Shown: piece after piece, positions 46,725 through 60,095 of the stretch
How the letters are laid out: every line of letters begins with the position of its first letter
Numbering within the stretch: the stretch's first letter is position 1
Source: Ascoidea rubescens DSM 1968
Taxonomy: Eukaryota > Ascomycota > Saccharomycetes > Ascoideales > Ascoideaceae
Length of the DNA stretch: 64,000 bases
Assembly (NCBI RefSeq): GCF_001661345.1
Contig: NW_017962913.1
Coordinates: 191,428-255,427 of the forward strand
Direction of reading: 5' to 3'
Translations under genes and position numbers: made by a program
The notes under the pieces: generated by a model
Told to the model about the DNA's origin: nothing
The model's database searches: none
The model's input: the letters and a program-made list of their open reading frames with translations, nothing else

Positions 46725-47309
46725 TTCTTCGAATTTTGAAGCAGCGAATTGAAGACAGGCAAGAGGAAACTCAGCAGAGTAAACTAATAAAGTAATGCAA
46801 CCAATATTTATAGCAAGATGGGCATTCGAAGACAGCTATGGTGGTTGAGGTGGTTGAGGAAGAAGTGATCAGAACAGCTGGAGAAAAGTAGCCAAATATC
46901 ACGAAGTGACCCACAAAGCTTATGTAGGTTGATAGGGCTTTCTGAGAATGGAGGCTCTGAGGAAGAAAAGCAGCAGACGAGAAGCCCAGTCCAGCACAGG
47001 CAGCAGAAACAGCAAAGCCAGAAAAGCCAGCAGAAAAAGGCCTTCAGAGTCCACTGCTCTTTGTTGGATGGTTTCCTGAGGTTGTCCCAGCCCTCGACCA
47101 GTTCTTTGTCCACTGATCAAACCAGTAGTTTCTACAAGAGCTGCTGTCTTTTCCAGATGTTGTTATCTACAAAATGCCTACCTATACAAGTGCCAGGAGC
47201 TGCTCTTCCTCTAGCACAATGCTCGAACTTCCTACGCCTCCATTTCTACTACAGACGACTTTGCTGAAACAGACTCTCAAGGTGTAGCCTCCTGCCCAGA
47301 AGCTTTCGA
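46725..47309. promoter_or_regulatory. MNN2-like promoter / HIR3 3' flank
   Basis: About 585 bases between two minus-strand genes. The middle (about 46900-47290) is GC-rich compared with both neighbours. The short open frames on both strands have no conserved features. I see no RNA gene. Confidence 0.5.
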
Positions 47310-50300
47310 TTATCGATTGTTTGGTCTGCTTCTTTTCCTGCGTTTTTGTATCAGTGCCATCTCTCCAGCAACAAGTGTTCTCTCATTGTTGTCTTGCTTG
47401 CTATTCTCAGCATCAGTACCACTTTCCCTGCCACCATCATTTTCCCTGCCACCATCATTTTCCCCACCAGGAGCTTTATTGAGAGGTGAGTGCAATTTGG
47501 TTGAACCAATTTGGTTTTTGTTGATGCTTTTGTTTGCACTTGCGCTTGTGTAAGAGTGTCTTCGTTTCTTTTCTTTATTTTCTATATTACTGTTGGCATG
47601 ATTGTTACTGCTGGCAGATTCAAATTGCAACTGTTGAACTTTTGCTAGACTCAGGTATCTTCGGCTTCTGGATGGTCTATTTAATGGAAGACTGCTGCTT
47701 GTTCCTCTAACAGTGCTTTGTTTCAATTCTTGAAGAACCTCGTAGGCTGATTTAGGCTTCAATAACATTTTTTTATATGAGTCATCAACTTTCAGATTTA
47801 ATGAGTTCGTCTTACGTCTCAATGTTTTCTCTTGAAGAAATTTAACATCATCTTGACCACCTTCTTTTCCATTTTTATTTTCATTATTTTTAGATATATC
47901 GTTAATTTGTTTGGATTCAAAAACAACATTTTCTTGCTCTTCAACATCACTGTCATCATCGTCATCACTTTCATCATCACTTTTATCATCAATCTCATTA
48001 TCGCTTTCATCATCACTTTCATCATCTATCTGATCATCATTATTATCATTAATTTGCAAAACCTCAATTGAACTCAGTGATATATCATTATCTGTAGATT
48101 CAATGTTTATAAGCTCGATATTTTTTCTCTCTGAAGCTTTTTCTATTATTTTTTTTGCTTCTCGTTCCTTTTCTTCCTTTTCTTCCTTTTCTTCCTTTTC
48201 TTCCTTTTCTTCCTTTTTATCTTCGTATTGCTCTTTTTTTTTATCTTTCTCTTTTTTATCAATTTCAACATTTCTAATAAAATTCTTATTCATTTTTTCA
48301 GTATTATTCTTAGTTTCTATATTATTTCCCAAACTAGTTTTCCTTTTGTCTTCAATTTCATCACTATCTTTATTCCGGTTTTCTTTACCAGTTCTCTGAC
48401 CATTTTCATTTTCATTTTCATTTTTATTATAAATATCATCATTATTTTCAATGACATTAACGTCATTATCATTATCATCACTATTTTCAACATCGTCATA
48501 TTTATCACTATCATCAGCACTATCATTATCATCCTCGTTTTCAATATCAATTTCAATAACATTATCAGCATTAATATCAGCATTAATATCAGCATTAATA
48601 TCAGTAAAATCTGCACTATTTTCATCGTTACCATCATCATTATCACCACTATCCTCATCGTCAATTTCAATGAATTCTCCTATTTCTTCTATTTCTTCAT
48701 TTTTGTCATTCTCATCCGTAATATCTTTTTTGTTTTGCATTTTAATACTTTCTTTCTTGTCATTATGTTCATTTAAGTTTGGAGTTTTCAAATCTTTTTC
48801 AAATAGTACTCCGGATTTAATAATACCAGAAATCTCTCCATCTATAATTTTTAATACAATTAATGCTCTAGGAACAATATCCCTTTTTGCTACCCTAGAT
48901 TTAATATGTAATTGGGCCATTCCAACTCCGCCAACCCCAGCAACACCCTCAGAAATCATCATATTCATATTAATATTCTCATTAGTTCCATAATTGCCTT
49001 CCATTTTCTTTTGACTTTTAAAATTTAAAAAAAGTTTTAAATATATAGAAATGAATGTATCATCAATAAATGAAGTTGTTGCAAATCCATTGTTCATTCT
49101 CCTAATATTTGATATTTCAAAAAGCATAAAATATAACAATGCATTGTTTTTAACTTCTTTTTCTTTATTTATCTCCAAGAAATCATTGAAATCACTGGCC
49201 TCTTTAATAAACTCGCTATAAATCAAATTTGAAACCTCTCTATCAGTATAATCCCCTGGAATGCTAGCTCTTTTTCTAATTAACTGGCATGTAACACTAC
49301 ACGCATACTCCCAAACTTGTAATTGTTTGACCATACTTGAACCAAAACGACGAAGTTTCTTCAATAAATCAAATAATGTAAACATATCATTTGTCCTCAT
49401 CAATAATTTTATAAAAAAATCAATATATTTATACACATAAACAAAATGTTTCCCGGGTCTTTCATTCTCTGGTTTCCAAATAGGAACAAGATTTTTGGAG
49501 GTTTGCTTTAATGATATAAGATGCAACATTTCTTCTTTGGCCTTGAAATCATCATTAAAAACTTCAAACATTATTTTTGCAATTTTGAACCTAGGCTTGT
49601 GATGCCATTTTTTCTTATCGGCTGATATCACTCTTTGCAAAGCCATTATGCAAAAATTTGAAAACTGTTCGAAATTGGTTATTTCATCTGTAAAGTCCAT
49701 TAACAAAAATTTGTTATCCTTTTTAAAATAATAAATAGCATTTTTTATGGAAAGTCTCTTTTTCTTCACTAACTTGAATAATAAAGAGCATAATCTATAA
49801 TGTGGTTCAATAATAGGCTCAGAAGATGAGCCACTTTTATTTGATAGTTCACAAGAGGTTATTAGATTATTCAAAACTTGAGCAAGATCTTCTTCCAATT
49901 TAAACTGAACTTTCGATAAAAAAAAAAAGTTTCCCCAATTTAAAGGATCGAGTTTTGTTGCCCACTGAAAAGAAAATAAAATTACTTTCAAAATTGTGAT
50001 ATAATTAACAGGCCTTTCATAATGTGTTTCGTAAAAGCCATTTGGTCCAACCATAAATTTAGGAAGAGTTGTGATTCTAAAACATAACCTATCCATTGGT
50101 TGCATGCAAGCATTATACAATTCCTTTGCAAAAGACGACCACAATACTGTAATCATTGCTTTACGACTTTTTCTTTGCTCTTCACTCATATTAATAAACA
50201 TACTTATAGCTTTTAAATAGCATAATAGTGATTTTTTTTGAAGAATAGCGGTAAAATTTTTTCTGTCGCTGTTTAACTTGTCAGAAGTCCAAATCAAATC

Positions 50301-53300
50301 ATCTTCAACTAAGTAGCCATAAGACTGCCCAAGCAACAACCAGCTTTCAATTCTATTTGTTCCACACCCTAAATCAGCCATAAACATTTTGATAACAATA
50401 TCCAACTCGGCCGATCTCCCTTGTTGCGATCTTTTTCTTATTTTGAATAAAGCCAATGCAATTACACCTTGTACATAATATAAACCATTATCAGCACAGG
50501 TTTGAACATCGCAACTGGTAATTGGCAAACAAGTTTTAGATAATCCATAAAATGACTCTCTTATGAGCCTTGCACTAATCGAACTATCAAGATAGGTACT
50601 GACTAAAGAACTAGCTCTAGCAACCACCTCATCTGTGTCAGGAGGATCTTTAATAACCTTATAAAATTCATCAATAACATTTTTAAGATCATTCCTTGGA
50701 ACATTAAAATAGGGATCCTTTTTTTGGAAAGCAATTCTCAAAACATATTTGTTCAAGTTAAGAGCGGAACTTCTGTCAATTTCTGTTTCCAAAGTATGAT
50801 GATTTGCAGGAGAAAAATACTCTTTTCCTAAATCCAAATGAAATCGACAATGTAAAAGCTGAAATATATTGCTTTCCATATTGGTGTTATAGCATGAATC
50901 CCGAATTAACATATCTTGAACCATTTCCAAAAATTTACCACCAGATGAACCACAAAAATAATTAAAGCCAACATAATCATGAATAATATTTAACAAGCTC
51001 ACAGCATTTTTATAATAAGTTTCTTTGTTAGCTTTCGATTTGCAACTAACTTCAATTATGTTCCTATAGCAAAGATAAAGAATTGTAAATGAATTTAAAA
51101 TCATGTCATAAAACCTATTAGAAGATAATTTAAAATTAGAATCAATTTGAACCTTCTCGGGCATCACTAAGGATGCTGTTTCATGAAAAAGAAAAATAAG
51201 CAAAAATCTGATAAATAAAAGAACATATTTAAAAATATTATTTATCACTAATTCAGAAATAATATTCCATGAATTTTCTTTTAAATATGTAGTAAACAAG
51301 TCACAAAAATAGCTATAATGACACAAAAGTTTTAATAAAACTATTGCCTTGTTCTCAAATGACAAATTATAAAATTCTTTTGAATTTAAATAATCCATTA
51401 TTAAAGTTATAATTGATAAGAAGTGAGTTTCCAAAGATTTTGAATGAGATGCATTATCAAAATTTTCTATTTTTCTATTTTCTTTAATTTTTAAGAAATG
51501 AAATTCAAAAATTAACTGCCAAAACTTCAATTTTATGTCTAATGGACATTTTTTTATAAAATAAAGAATCAGCGTATATTCTTCTGAAGAAAATAAATCG
51601 GCATTTGTCGGTTTATCTTCCAAAATAAATTCAGAAATATTAATAACATCATCCAAAGAATCTTGAATTTGAAAATTAAATAGCTTTGTGAAGCTGGTTA
51701 AAACAGTTATTTTTGACAATTGCATATCAATAGCATCTAGAGTGAGAGGCTGAAAATGTTTATAATTGATATAAGGTATGTTAATATAATCCAATTCATT
51801 TTTCAATATTTTTTCTTTTATATTTATTAAAAGGTTCTTCAAATAAGTATTTTGGCAAAACTTGATATCACCACTTTCTTCTAAAACCTCATGAACTTCT
51901 TCTGTAGACTTTTTGGATAGTTCATCATTCATATAATCAAGTCTAAAATTGAAATTTGCCCATTTGAATCTAATAAACAATATGACATAATTTATATCCC
52001 TATTATCTTCTATTTCATAAATAAAAAATAACTTAGAAGAAATTTCAATCCACTTATTTATTCTGCTGTCCAAAAACGATCTTTTTTTTTCAAGATCAGT
52101 TACCAGACAAGAAAACGAACTATTTGATGTTTTAAGAATATTTGTTTTTTTTAGCGTCTGAAATATGCTTTTAGAAACATCAATAAATTGATCGACCAAG
52201 TTTTCAAAAATAGCAATCGATATTGAAAGGAGTTCATAAAAAGATGATTTGCAAGATTCTTTTGTTCTATCAGCTGAGGAAATACAAGACAAAAAATCAT
52301 CGTGGATTGAGTTGTAAATAAAGTTCTCATAAAAATCAATGTATTTTTGAAGATGAGATGTAATCAAAAAACTATTCAGTGCTTTTTTTTCAGAAAAATT
52401 TAAATTTGTAATGAGAAAAAACACTTTTTTATCTGTTTTATATGAGCAACTGAGTATTTTCCTTAAAATTGAAAATCTTAAAACATACAAATTCGAATTC
52501 ATATCACCATTAATAAAGCCATTAACAAGATCGGTTATAATTTTATTAGATTCATTAACCATTTGTTGATTTTCGATGCACGCAGTCTTTAAACTATTAT
52601 CTTGGTTATTTGGATTTGTATAATAATCTAATATGTCGCTTAGTAAAACTTTTGTAGAACTTTTAAATAGTTTTTGAAAATTACTTTTTGAGTTGGCGTT
52701 GAGAGTATTGACAGCTCTATTAAGGAATCTAGAATAATTTTTATTCCATGATTTTAGACATTTGTTTATAACACAAATAATTTTTTTCGAACTAAGCAAA
52801 ACAATAGATATTTCGGTATTAAGATCATCAAAATTTTCTGTATTTTTCAATGTCGACTTTTCGTCTTCTAAATATATTTCAACTATATCTTTAAATTTTA
52901 AATCTCTTATGTCGTTCTTTGTTTTAAATTGTGATTCAAAATCGGAATTTGAATTTGAGCTTAAATTTGAATTTGAGTCTAAAGGTGAACCTTTTAATCT
53001 TAGGAAATTTTTATTTTGATCGTTCTTAATATTACCTTTTTCAAATGATATGTTTATACGCTTCATGCAATATTCGAATTTTCTGAGAAACTCAAAATGT
53101 GGCTCAAAATCGTTGTCAGTCAAATCATTTTTGACATCTTCTTTTTGTGCTCTAAACCTTTTTGATGTTCTTTGAGGAAGATTCTCACTTGTGAGTGAGC
53201 CTCTTCTTGTTTTTGAAGAGCCATGAGTTTGATTATTGTTATTGTTATTGTTATTGTTGTTATTATTATTATCACTGTATTTAGAATTATCATTATTATT

Positions 53301-54724
53301 GGTGGTGTTAATATTGACATTCTTTTTATTATGATTAATGTTTTGAAAATTCAGCAAATTATCTAGTAAAATACCACGGTTTTTAAAATGTTTTAAAGGT
53401 TCTACTTCTCTGTCAGATATAATAAGAATACTATTATCTTGATCGGAATCCATGCTGGAGCTTAATAACTGAATTTCTGATGAATCTTTATCAAAATCAT
53501 TTTTCATAAATTGTTCGATAAATTTAGTTTTATCCCAAAAAGGGAACTCTATATTTTTGTTATCAAATAAATAAGGATCCAAATTGTAAAATACTTCCTG
53601 GCCATAATTATAATTATAGTAGCGATGAACTATTTTGGGTTTTTGTTTTGCATTCAAAGTTTTGTGATAATCAATTTCGCTATCACTTGTATGATCAGTT
53701 TCCAGTGAGTATGCAGTTTCAATACCTTCAATTAAATCTAGCCAAGAAAAAGACTTTAAATAGATAGTTTTTTCTTTTTTAAGGGGATTGAGGGCTTTAC
53801 TTTTATTAAATTTATTTTTTAAATCACTTAGAAAACTAAATTTAATATCCAATCTTTTGTTTAACTTGTGAAACTGTTTCAGAAACTTAGATCTACTGTA
53901 TTTCTTTAATTTTAAAGTATTCAATTTAGGGTCAGTGAAATCGTTTAGTAATAGTTTATAATCTTTGATTAAATTGTTAAATTGTAAATTTATTCGATTA
54001 ATTCCGTAGTCATTTAGTTGATTCTCAATTAATAGTCTTGAAGCTCTTTGAATTCCAAAAAATGTAAAAATTTGAAATAATAATTGAGTTAAATTATCAT
54101 CATCTTCATCAGAGGAAGAGTATTTCAAAGCTTCTAAAAGATGATATAAAATGCTTTTTAATTTGCTTAGGAGAAACTCTGATTTATTAAAGATTTTTTT
54201 CTCAATAAATTTGAAATTTTTCTCCGAATTGGCATTTAAATTGGCAGTCCTTATCGATTGAATGTGTTGAGATTTTAATCCAAAATTGTAGGGTTGAAAA
54301 GATATATCTGTTCCTGTTTGAACATTTTCTGAGGAAACTTTGTTCAATTCCTCTTTTAAAATCTGAAAATTAAGTATACCTTTATTTCTGTGAACCAAAT
54401 ATCTTAAATTTGATATGTTTGGTGATATAAAATAATGATTGTTCTGAGAAATTACATCAAAATCGAATAGGATTTTGTACTGTTTTAAGGCATCATCATA
54501 GTTTTTTGTCTTTTGATGGTTTAAAGCAATTTGGAATATTTTATAGGCCTCTTCAATCTGAATCTCTTTGGTGTGCTCCTCAATATCTGAATTGCCTTCA
54601 TCGTCACTTAGATTTAAAGCAGTGAAATTGGACTAAAACGAGAACAATTCAGCAGTTAGTATAAAATATCAGGCAATTAATTGAAGCATATTTTTTTTAT
54701 CAATAGATTATTGGGACTTACCAT
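47310..54724 (-). CDS. HIR3: Hir3 histone-transcription regulator (CABIN1 family), two exons
   Basis: Hir3 is the large scaffold of the HIR histone chaperone, which places H3-H4 outside replication and represses histone genes. Exon 1 is only the ATG (54724-54722). The intron starts GTAAGT at 54721, has a perfect TACTAAC branch site and ends TTTTAG at 54633. Exon 2 (54632-47310) begins SNFTALNLSDDEGNSDIEEH and then a TPR-like IQIEEAYKIFQIALNHQKTK. The total is 2441 residues, well above S. cerevisiae Hir3 (1648). The family core lies in the middle: TCADNGLYYVQGVIALALFK, NRIESWLLLGQSYGYLVEDD and KSLLCYLKAISMFINMSEEQ. The C-terminal 600 residues are acidic and repetitive (12-base EEK and INAD repeats), ending in a basic tail KRRKRSRPNNR. 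A poly-Asn run lies near residue 460. Confidence 0.88.
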
Positions 54725-55013
54725 ATTTATATATCAGTCATAATGGGGTTGATATCCACAGAAGAATAGGAAAAATGTGGAAGAGATTGATAAAGGAATC
54801 AAGTTTCTTTGCATTGATAACATAAATATCAATGGTTGTTTGAACGTGACTTTTTAGACTGAACTTTTGAGTTTTACTTATATTTGGTGGTTTTAACGTA
54901 GCATTAATTATAGTATATTAATTGGGAGCTATAGAAAAGCTATTAATTTATATAGAAAAATACCTCACAGTAGTGAGCTTATAAGAATTGGTTGGAAAGC
55001 TGAATCAGTCAAA

Positions 55014-56411
55014 CTATTTCTTCGCCTTAGCTTTGGCAGCCTTTTTTTGGCTGGTGGAATTTTTTGGCAACTCTTTGACAAAAGGCAAGAATTCAGGTTC
55101 ACCTGGAATATACTTTCTTAAGACTTCAGGAACCTTTAAACCATCTTCGGTTTGGTAATTTTCTAGGATACAACACAAAGCTCTTTCGGTGGCACATAGA
55201 GTTGAGTTGAGACAGTGAACATATTCTTTTTTGGCTATTGGACCCTTTTTAATACCACATCTTATTTCAAGATTTCTTGATTGGTAATCGGTACAGTTGG
55301 AACAAGAAACCAATTCTTTGTATTCTTTTTGGAATGGGAACCAGGCTTCGAGGTCGTATTTTTTAGCAGCAGCATTATTTAATTCACCAGAGACAATACC
55401 AACGACTCTGTAAGGTAAATCTAAGCTTTGATAGAATTTTTCAGAGAGCCCAATCATTCTATCAAATTCAGCCCAGGATTTATCAGGTTCAGTAAGACAA
55501 AATTGTTCAATTTTTTCAAAAGCATGGACTCTGAAAATACCCCAAGCATCTTTACCATGGGAACCAGCTTCTCTTCTAAAGCAGGATGAATAACCAGCGT
55601 ATCTAATTGGCAATTGGTCTGCTGGTGATTCAAACCATTCATTTGCATGGTAAGCAGAAATTGGTTGTTCGGATGTAGCGATCAAGTATTTTTCGTCTTC
55701 ACCATCAATAACTTTATACAATTCTTCATCAAATTGAGATAATTGAGCAGTCTTGGCCATAACATCTTTGTTCATCATGACAGGAGCTTGCAATGGGGTA
55801 TAACCATTGAGTGATAAGAAATTTAAACCGTAGTTGATCAATGCTTGGTTTAAGAAAACACCATAGTTTCTTAAAAAGTAACCACGATGACCAACAATAC
55901 GAACACCTCTTTCTGGGTCGTAACCATCTAAACGAGTTAGGATTTCATGGTGAGATAATTTGGCTGGAGCACCTGTGGCAGTGGCAATTTCACCAATTTC
56001 CCCAGCAGCTTCAGGTTTCCAAGTTCTAACTAACTCGTTGTTGTCCTCATTCATATCAATAACAACAGATTCATGAACAATATTGCCGACTTGGTTAACT
56101 TTCCAACGTAATTGAGTGTCAATTGATTTTTCCAATTCAGATAATTTTGATTTTTCTTGAACAATTAAGTTTTTCTCCTTAAGAAGTTCTTGTGGGTCTT
56201 CTTTGGCTTTATATTTTAAACCGATTTCCTTTTGAATTTTGTTTTGCTTTTTATTTAAAGCATCTAAATCGAATCTGACTTTAACCCATTGTTTATATTC
56301 AGCAATGATTTCATCAACGATTTCAACAGAGTCACCACGAGCCTTTTGGGATTTTTTAATTAGATCTGGGTTACCACCTTTTTCTACAATAAATTGCTGA
56401 ATATCTAACAT
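55014..56411 (-). CDS. SES1: cytosolic seryl-tRNA synthetase
   Basis: This enzyme charges tRNA-Ser in the cytosol. The N-terminal helical arm is present (about residues 25-110: VEIVDEIIAEYKQWVKVRFD, then the Lys/Leu coiled coil). The class II core has PLQAPVMMNKDVMAKTAQLS, ATSEQPISAYHANEWF, motif 2 FRREAGSHGKDAWGIFRVHA with FEKIEQF, and motif 3 near LCATERALCCILENYQTEDG. The C-terminus is the basic Lys/Ala tail common in fungal SerRS. At 465 residues it matches S. cerevisiae Ses1 (462). If this yeast decodes CUG as Ser, this enzyme would also charge the reassigned tRNA. A Gcn4-type site lies upstream. Confidence 0.96.
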   Translation of the reverse strand: MLDIQQFIVEKGGNPDLIKKSQKARGDSVEIVDEIIAEYKQWVKVRFDLDALNKKQNKIQKEIGLKYKAKEDPQELLKEKNLIVQEKSKLSELEKSIDTQLRWKVNQVGNIVHESVVIDMNEDNNELVRTWKPEAAGEIGEIATATGAPAKLSHHEILTRLDGYDPERGVRIVGHRGYFLRNYGVFLNQALINYGLNFLSLNGYTPLQAPVMMNKDVMAKTAQLSQFDEELYKVIDGEDEKYLIATSEQPISAYHANEWFESPADQLPIRYAGYSSCFRREAGSHGKDAWGIFRVHAFEKIEQFCLTEPDKSWAEFDRMIGLSEKFYQSLDLPYRVVGIVSGELNNAAAKKYDLEAWFPFQKEYKELVSCSNCTDYQSRNLEIRCGIKKGPIAKKEYVHCLNSTLCATERALCCILENYQTEDGLKVPEVLRKYIPGEPEFLPFVKELPKNSTSQKKAAKAKAKK

Positions 56412-57248
56412 TTTAAGAATAGGAAAATTGAGAAAAAATTGAAATGAATTGAATTGAAATAAATGAAGGTCAATTAAAACGAAATGAGGTGAAAATGAAC
56501 TACAGCAATGCCAAAGTGTATTGTATTCTAAGCAAAAAAAGTGTGTGTATATATATATGCGATGAGAAAGATAAGAAGGCTATTTTTATTTTGTTTTTGC
56601 GATCCAATTGATACAGCTGTTAGTTTTGAAATTGGGTAATGAAATGAGCCATTTTCTAAGAACCAAAGAATGCTGTTTTGAAGAATAATTTGCGATTCTT
56701 GGGTCTGGAAAGAAAGGAAGGGATGGTGGGATTACTTACGAATTCTCAAAGAGTCTATGGAGAAGAAATGTGGATTTAAATGAGGAAGGAAGAAAAGGGC
56801 TGATATAAGAAAATCAATAAGAGATAAAAAAAACATCAAAAAATTTCTAAAGTGAAAAGTTAAAACGTCAACATTTATTTTTGGGCGCGCTGTGAGTCAT
56901 TTTTGGGCAGTTGAAGAAAACGCGGTGAGTTTTCGTTTCGCGGAGAAAACCAGCAGAAGAAATATGTTGGAAACATAAAAATGAGATATATAAAGATAAA
57001 GCATAAAGATGAAGTATAAAGACAAAGTATAAAAATGTAAACTGCAAATTAAGTGCAGTGTAAATAGAATGCATAGAACAAAACGAAATGAAGACGATAC
57101 TCTGTGATCGATAGTCCATAAAGACAGACCTCTGTGATAATACAAGTATCCATGGTGTGTGTGAAAAATGCAAATACTGGAATACTATAGTGTAGTTGGT
57201 GTATGCAAAGATGAAGACATGATTGAGAGTAATTCTGGTGAAATAAGT
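56412..57248. other. SES1 upstream intergenic region
   Basis: About 840 bases between two minus-strand genes. It carries TA-rich tracts near SES1 (56545-56560), a TGAGTCA site and a locally GC-rich spot (about 56881-56945). I see no gene or RNA. Confidence 0.5.
56893..56899. promoter_or_regulatory. TGAGTCA Gcn4-type site upstream of SES1
   Basis: A perfect TGAGTCA, the Gcn4/AP-1 core, lies about 480 bases before the SES1 start. Gcn4 activates many amino-acid and tRNA-synthetase genes in yeasts, so control of SES1 is plausible. The distance is rather long. Confidence 0.4.
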
Positions 57249-57605
57249 CTAGTTTGATGTGCTTGTTACGTCAATTTTTAAGGTGGATTTTGCTTTATTG
57301 TTTGTTTTGATCATCATTATACTGTTTGAAAAAGGGAGTATTTTGTTTAGATGATCCTTTTGGTGATGTTTTCGATTGAAAAATAGGTTATTTTCATCAT
57401 TTGTTTTGATATTTGAATTCAAATAGGGACTAATTTTAAAATTATTGTTATAATCTGGGGTAGGAATGGCTGTTGGTGTTATGGGAGAAACCATGGAATT
57501 CACAGTCTGGTCTGAGTTTAATGTAAGAACAAGAGAGTCTTGAGAATCTTGAAAGATGTTTTTATTTGAATTAAGATAGATATGATTATTATTATTATTA
57601 TTATT

Positions 57606-57647
<42 letters not shown>

Positions 57648-57863
57648 ATTGTTATTGTTATTGCTATTATTAGTGGTTGTATTTTGATTATCGTTTATAA
57701 GTTGGAAGCTGTTTTTAAATTCGATTTTGTCTTGCCAGTCTAATGGAACTTGTTCATTGTTATATCTAGCGAAATATCTTTGGTATGGACATACAGACCA
57801 ATACTCATCTTTATCATAGTCAAATTGATTATCTTTATTGGTAATATTATTTGAGTGATTCAT
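57249..57863 (-). CDS. unrecognised Asn-rich protein
   Basis: The 204-residue product starts MNHSNNITNKDNQFDYDKDE and has one distinctive segment at about residues 20-55: YWSVCPYQRYFARYNNEQVP and LDWQDKIEFKNSFQLI. A poly-Asn run of about 25 residues follows, coded by mixed AAC/AAT. Next comes a Ser/Thr-Pro stretch with possible proline-directed phosphorylation sites (SPITPTAIPTPDY) and a basic tail. There is no signal peptide or membrane segment. The long divergent promoter upstream and the S/T-P sites would suit a small regulator, but the function is unknown. The start is the first ATG. Confidence 0.55.
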
Positions 57864-60095
57864 ATTAACTGATTGTCCTTGATTAAAGTCTCAAAAAAAA
57901 TGCAAGTTTTAGGGTTTCTTTTAACTGAATTTGGGTGGATTCGGTTGAATTTGTTTTTAATTGTTTGTATTTAATATATAGTAAATAAAATAAATTACTT
58001 AAATCGTTAGCAAAAGAGAATATATATAGATTAAATTATCAAATAAAACAAACTATTTTTCTCAGTGGAAGGGGATGAATCAGCTACTTATTGATAAATA
58101 ACAAGTGTAGTGACAGAGTGAAGTAATATTCATTATCTGAATATCAATGATGATGAGCTGATAATAAAAGTTAAACAAATTGAACTTAACGAATGGAATA
58201 GGAAAAATGTCTTTTTATAAGATATTCCAGCTGGTTTGTCTCAAAGCAAAAAAACAAATTTGCTTTGTTTTTTTTTCTCTTGATTTTTTTGTCTTTTTTA
58301 TTTTTAATCGAATTTTAATCAATTTTATGATTTGAATCTAACGTAATTTTAAATCGGAAACGACAATAAAAAAGAAAAAAATAAACGAAAATGGACCTCT
58401 TCAATAGAAATCTTACTAATAGCTTTGTCAAGTTTTCTTTTTTTTCTCGTTATGTGTTGTTATTATAATTCAGCAAAAGAAACCACCAAACAACTTAATT
58501 CATTAAGAAAATAGGATGAACATGATACTGTGTTATATAACACAAAAGAAAAACAGCCAAACAACTTTATTTGGCTTGTGGTTATCTAATCACAATTATT
58601 ATCACAGTTATCGCAGCAATAACCAAGCAGTGTGGATAAGAACAATAGGACAAGTGCTTTATCATTTCCTAATTTGCAGAACCAATGCTTCCATCTTTGT
58701 CGTCTTTATCAGCTCCCACCCAAAAAGTGACTGGGCTTGTCCCCAGAGATTGCTTTCCAGCACTCACATGTCTTTCCCAATCCTCGACTCCATCGCCAGA
58801 TTTATTGTTTACACAGTGACCGTTTAGTCACATACACACGTGATTCTGTTTGCATGTGCTGCACGCTTTGATTGGCTGCTGCTCTGTTCATTAACCGAGA
58901 GCTCGCACGCACGTTCTGTTTTGGGAAATGTGTCAGTTGCCGAGAGACTGTTTTTGAGAGCCGGTATTCACCTGGCACTAAATACAGCCGTTTTGCGTGG
59001 CACACCACTCAAAGGCTGTTTTAACATAGATCAGAATACAGATGTCAACAGTGGGGTTACAGTAGACCAAACGCCGCTGAGATGCCGTGGTTGTTACGGA
59101 GTCCGGCACTCGATGTACGATTTGGGGTCTGCTTATTTTGCTGCTTCTCTAATTTGTTCCGGAAAGCTCATTGGATAACAAACCAATCAGCGGCAAGACA
59201 TGTCTGAGATGTCTTCTTGTTGATGTTTGAAAGGAAACATGAAGCAACAAAAAGGGAGCGTTTTTTTCGCAAATTAGCAGTCGCAGTCGCAGTCGCAAGA
59301 CCTATGACCGATGTGGATTTATTGTTTGAAACTTTGGAACAGAGTGATTTGGTTTTTGCTCATTGGTTTACTTGAAGGACGTTGCAACAGCAATAGTTGC
59401 TGGAGACCACTCTCTGTTTGGTTTTTGACCAGGTGTCGCTAATTCTCAGCATGCATCCTTCCTTGCTTGTTTTGCGTCGTCTTTCGGGGGGTGTGTTTCT
59501 TCGATGGCATTCCATCTGTAATCTGTTCGAAAATCAGGATCCCGCCAAAGTTGATTCTACTGGATTTGGTGACAAAAACCGGACAGCTGTCCACAGAACA
59601 CTTTTGAGCTTCCATCGCCCACCGCCTTTCTCTGCATATCTATGCGTACTGCAACAGAACAATAGAGGTTGATAAATGCACACAATTTGGCTCATCTTTT
59701 AGTCCGTTAGCAGGTAAAAATAGCTTTCGATTACCAATAACAAGAGCTCTCACATCACCAATCCCTACCTGCCATAATTCAAATCAGTCCTCTTCTTTTG
59801 TACTGGATTAGGAAACTAGAATGCTCCATTCTCTTGTTTTCAAATTTTATTGTTTCAATCTATATCTCCAGAAAAACTGCTATCATGATTTCAAATCTAT
59901 CCTAAAAACAAGAATTCGATTAATTCTAATCAGTTTTGCAACTGAAAAGCACATTTCTTTAACTAAAGCAAATGGCCAAAGATAATATAAATATTGGACA
60001 ATTCTCCTCAAATTATTTTCAATCTCAAGCTAAATCAATATAACAAAGACCCAACAGCTTGTAATTAAAATAAAATAAAATAAACTATTATTCCA
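57864..60095. promoter_or_regulatory. 2.2 kb divergent intergenic region with GC-rich centre
   Basis: The region separates two divergent unrecognised genes. Its outer parts are AT-rich and its centre (about 58650-59660) is clearly more GC-rich. It contains a CACGTGAT E-box (58837-58842), CCAAT boxes on either strand (58871-58875, 59170-59174, 59183-59187), CCG-N9-CGG (59085-59099) followed at once by CGGAGTCCG, a TTCCGGAA palindrome (59157-59164) and three GCAGTC repeats (59277-59294). Open frames in it do not look like real proteins. The density of dyad and CGG motifs suggests a large regulatory region; a non-coding RNA cannot be excluded. Confidence 0.45.

Noticed and set aside
48103-48993. 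Ser/Phe/Ile-rich plus-strand frames opposite HIR3
   Set aside because: They mirror the acidic and Lys-rich repeats of the HIR3 C-terminus on the other strand.
58840-59178. 112-codon plus-strand frame in the intergenic desert
   Set aside because: It lacks an ATG start, shows no conserved features, and is likely a by-product of higher GC content.
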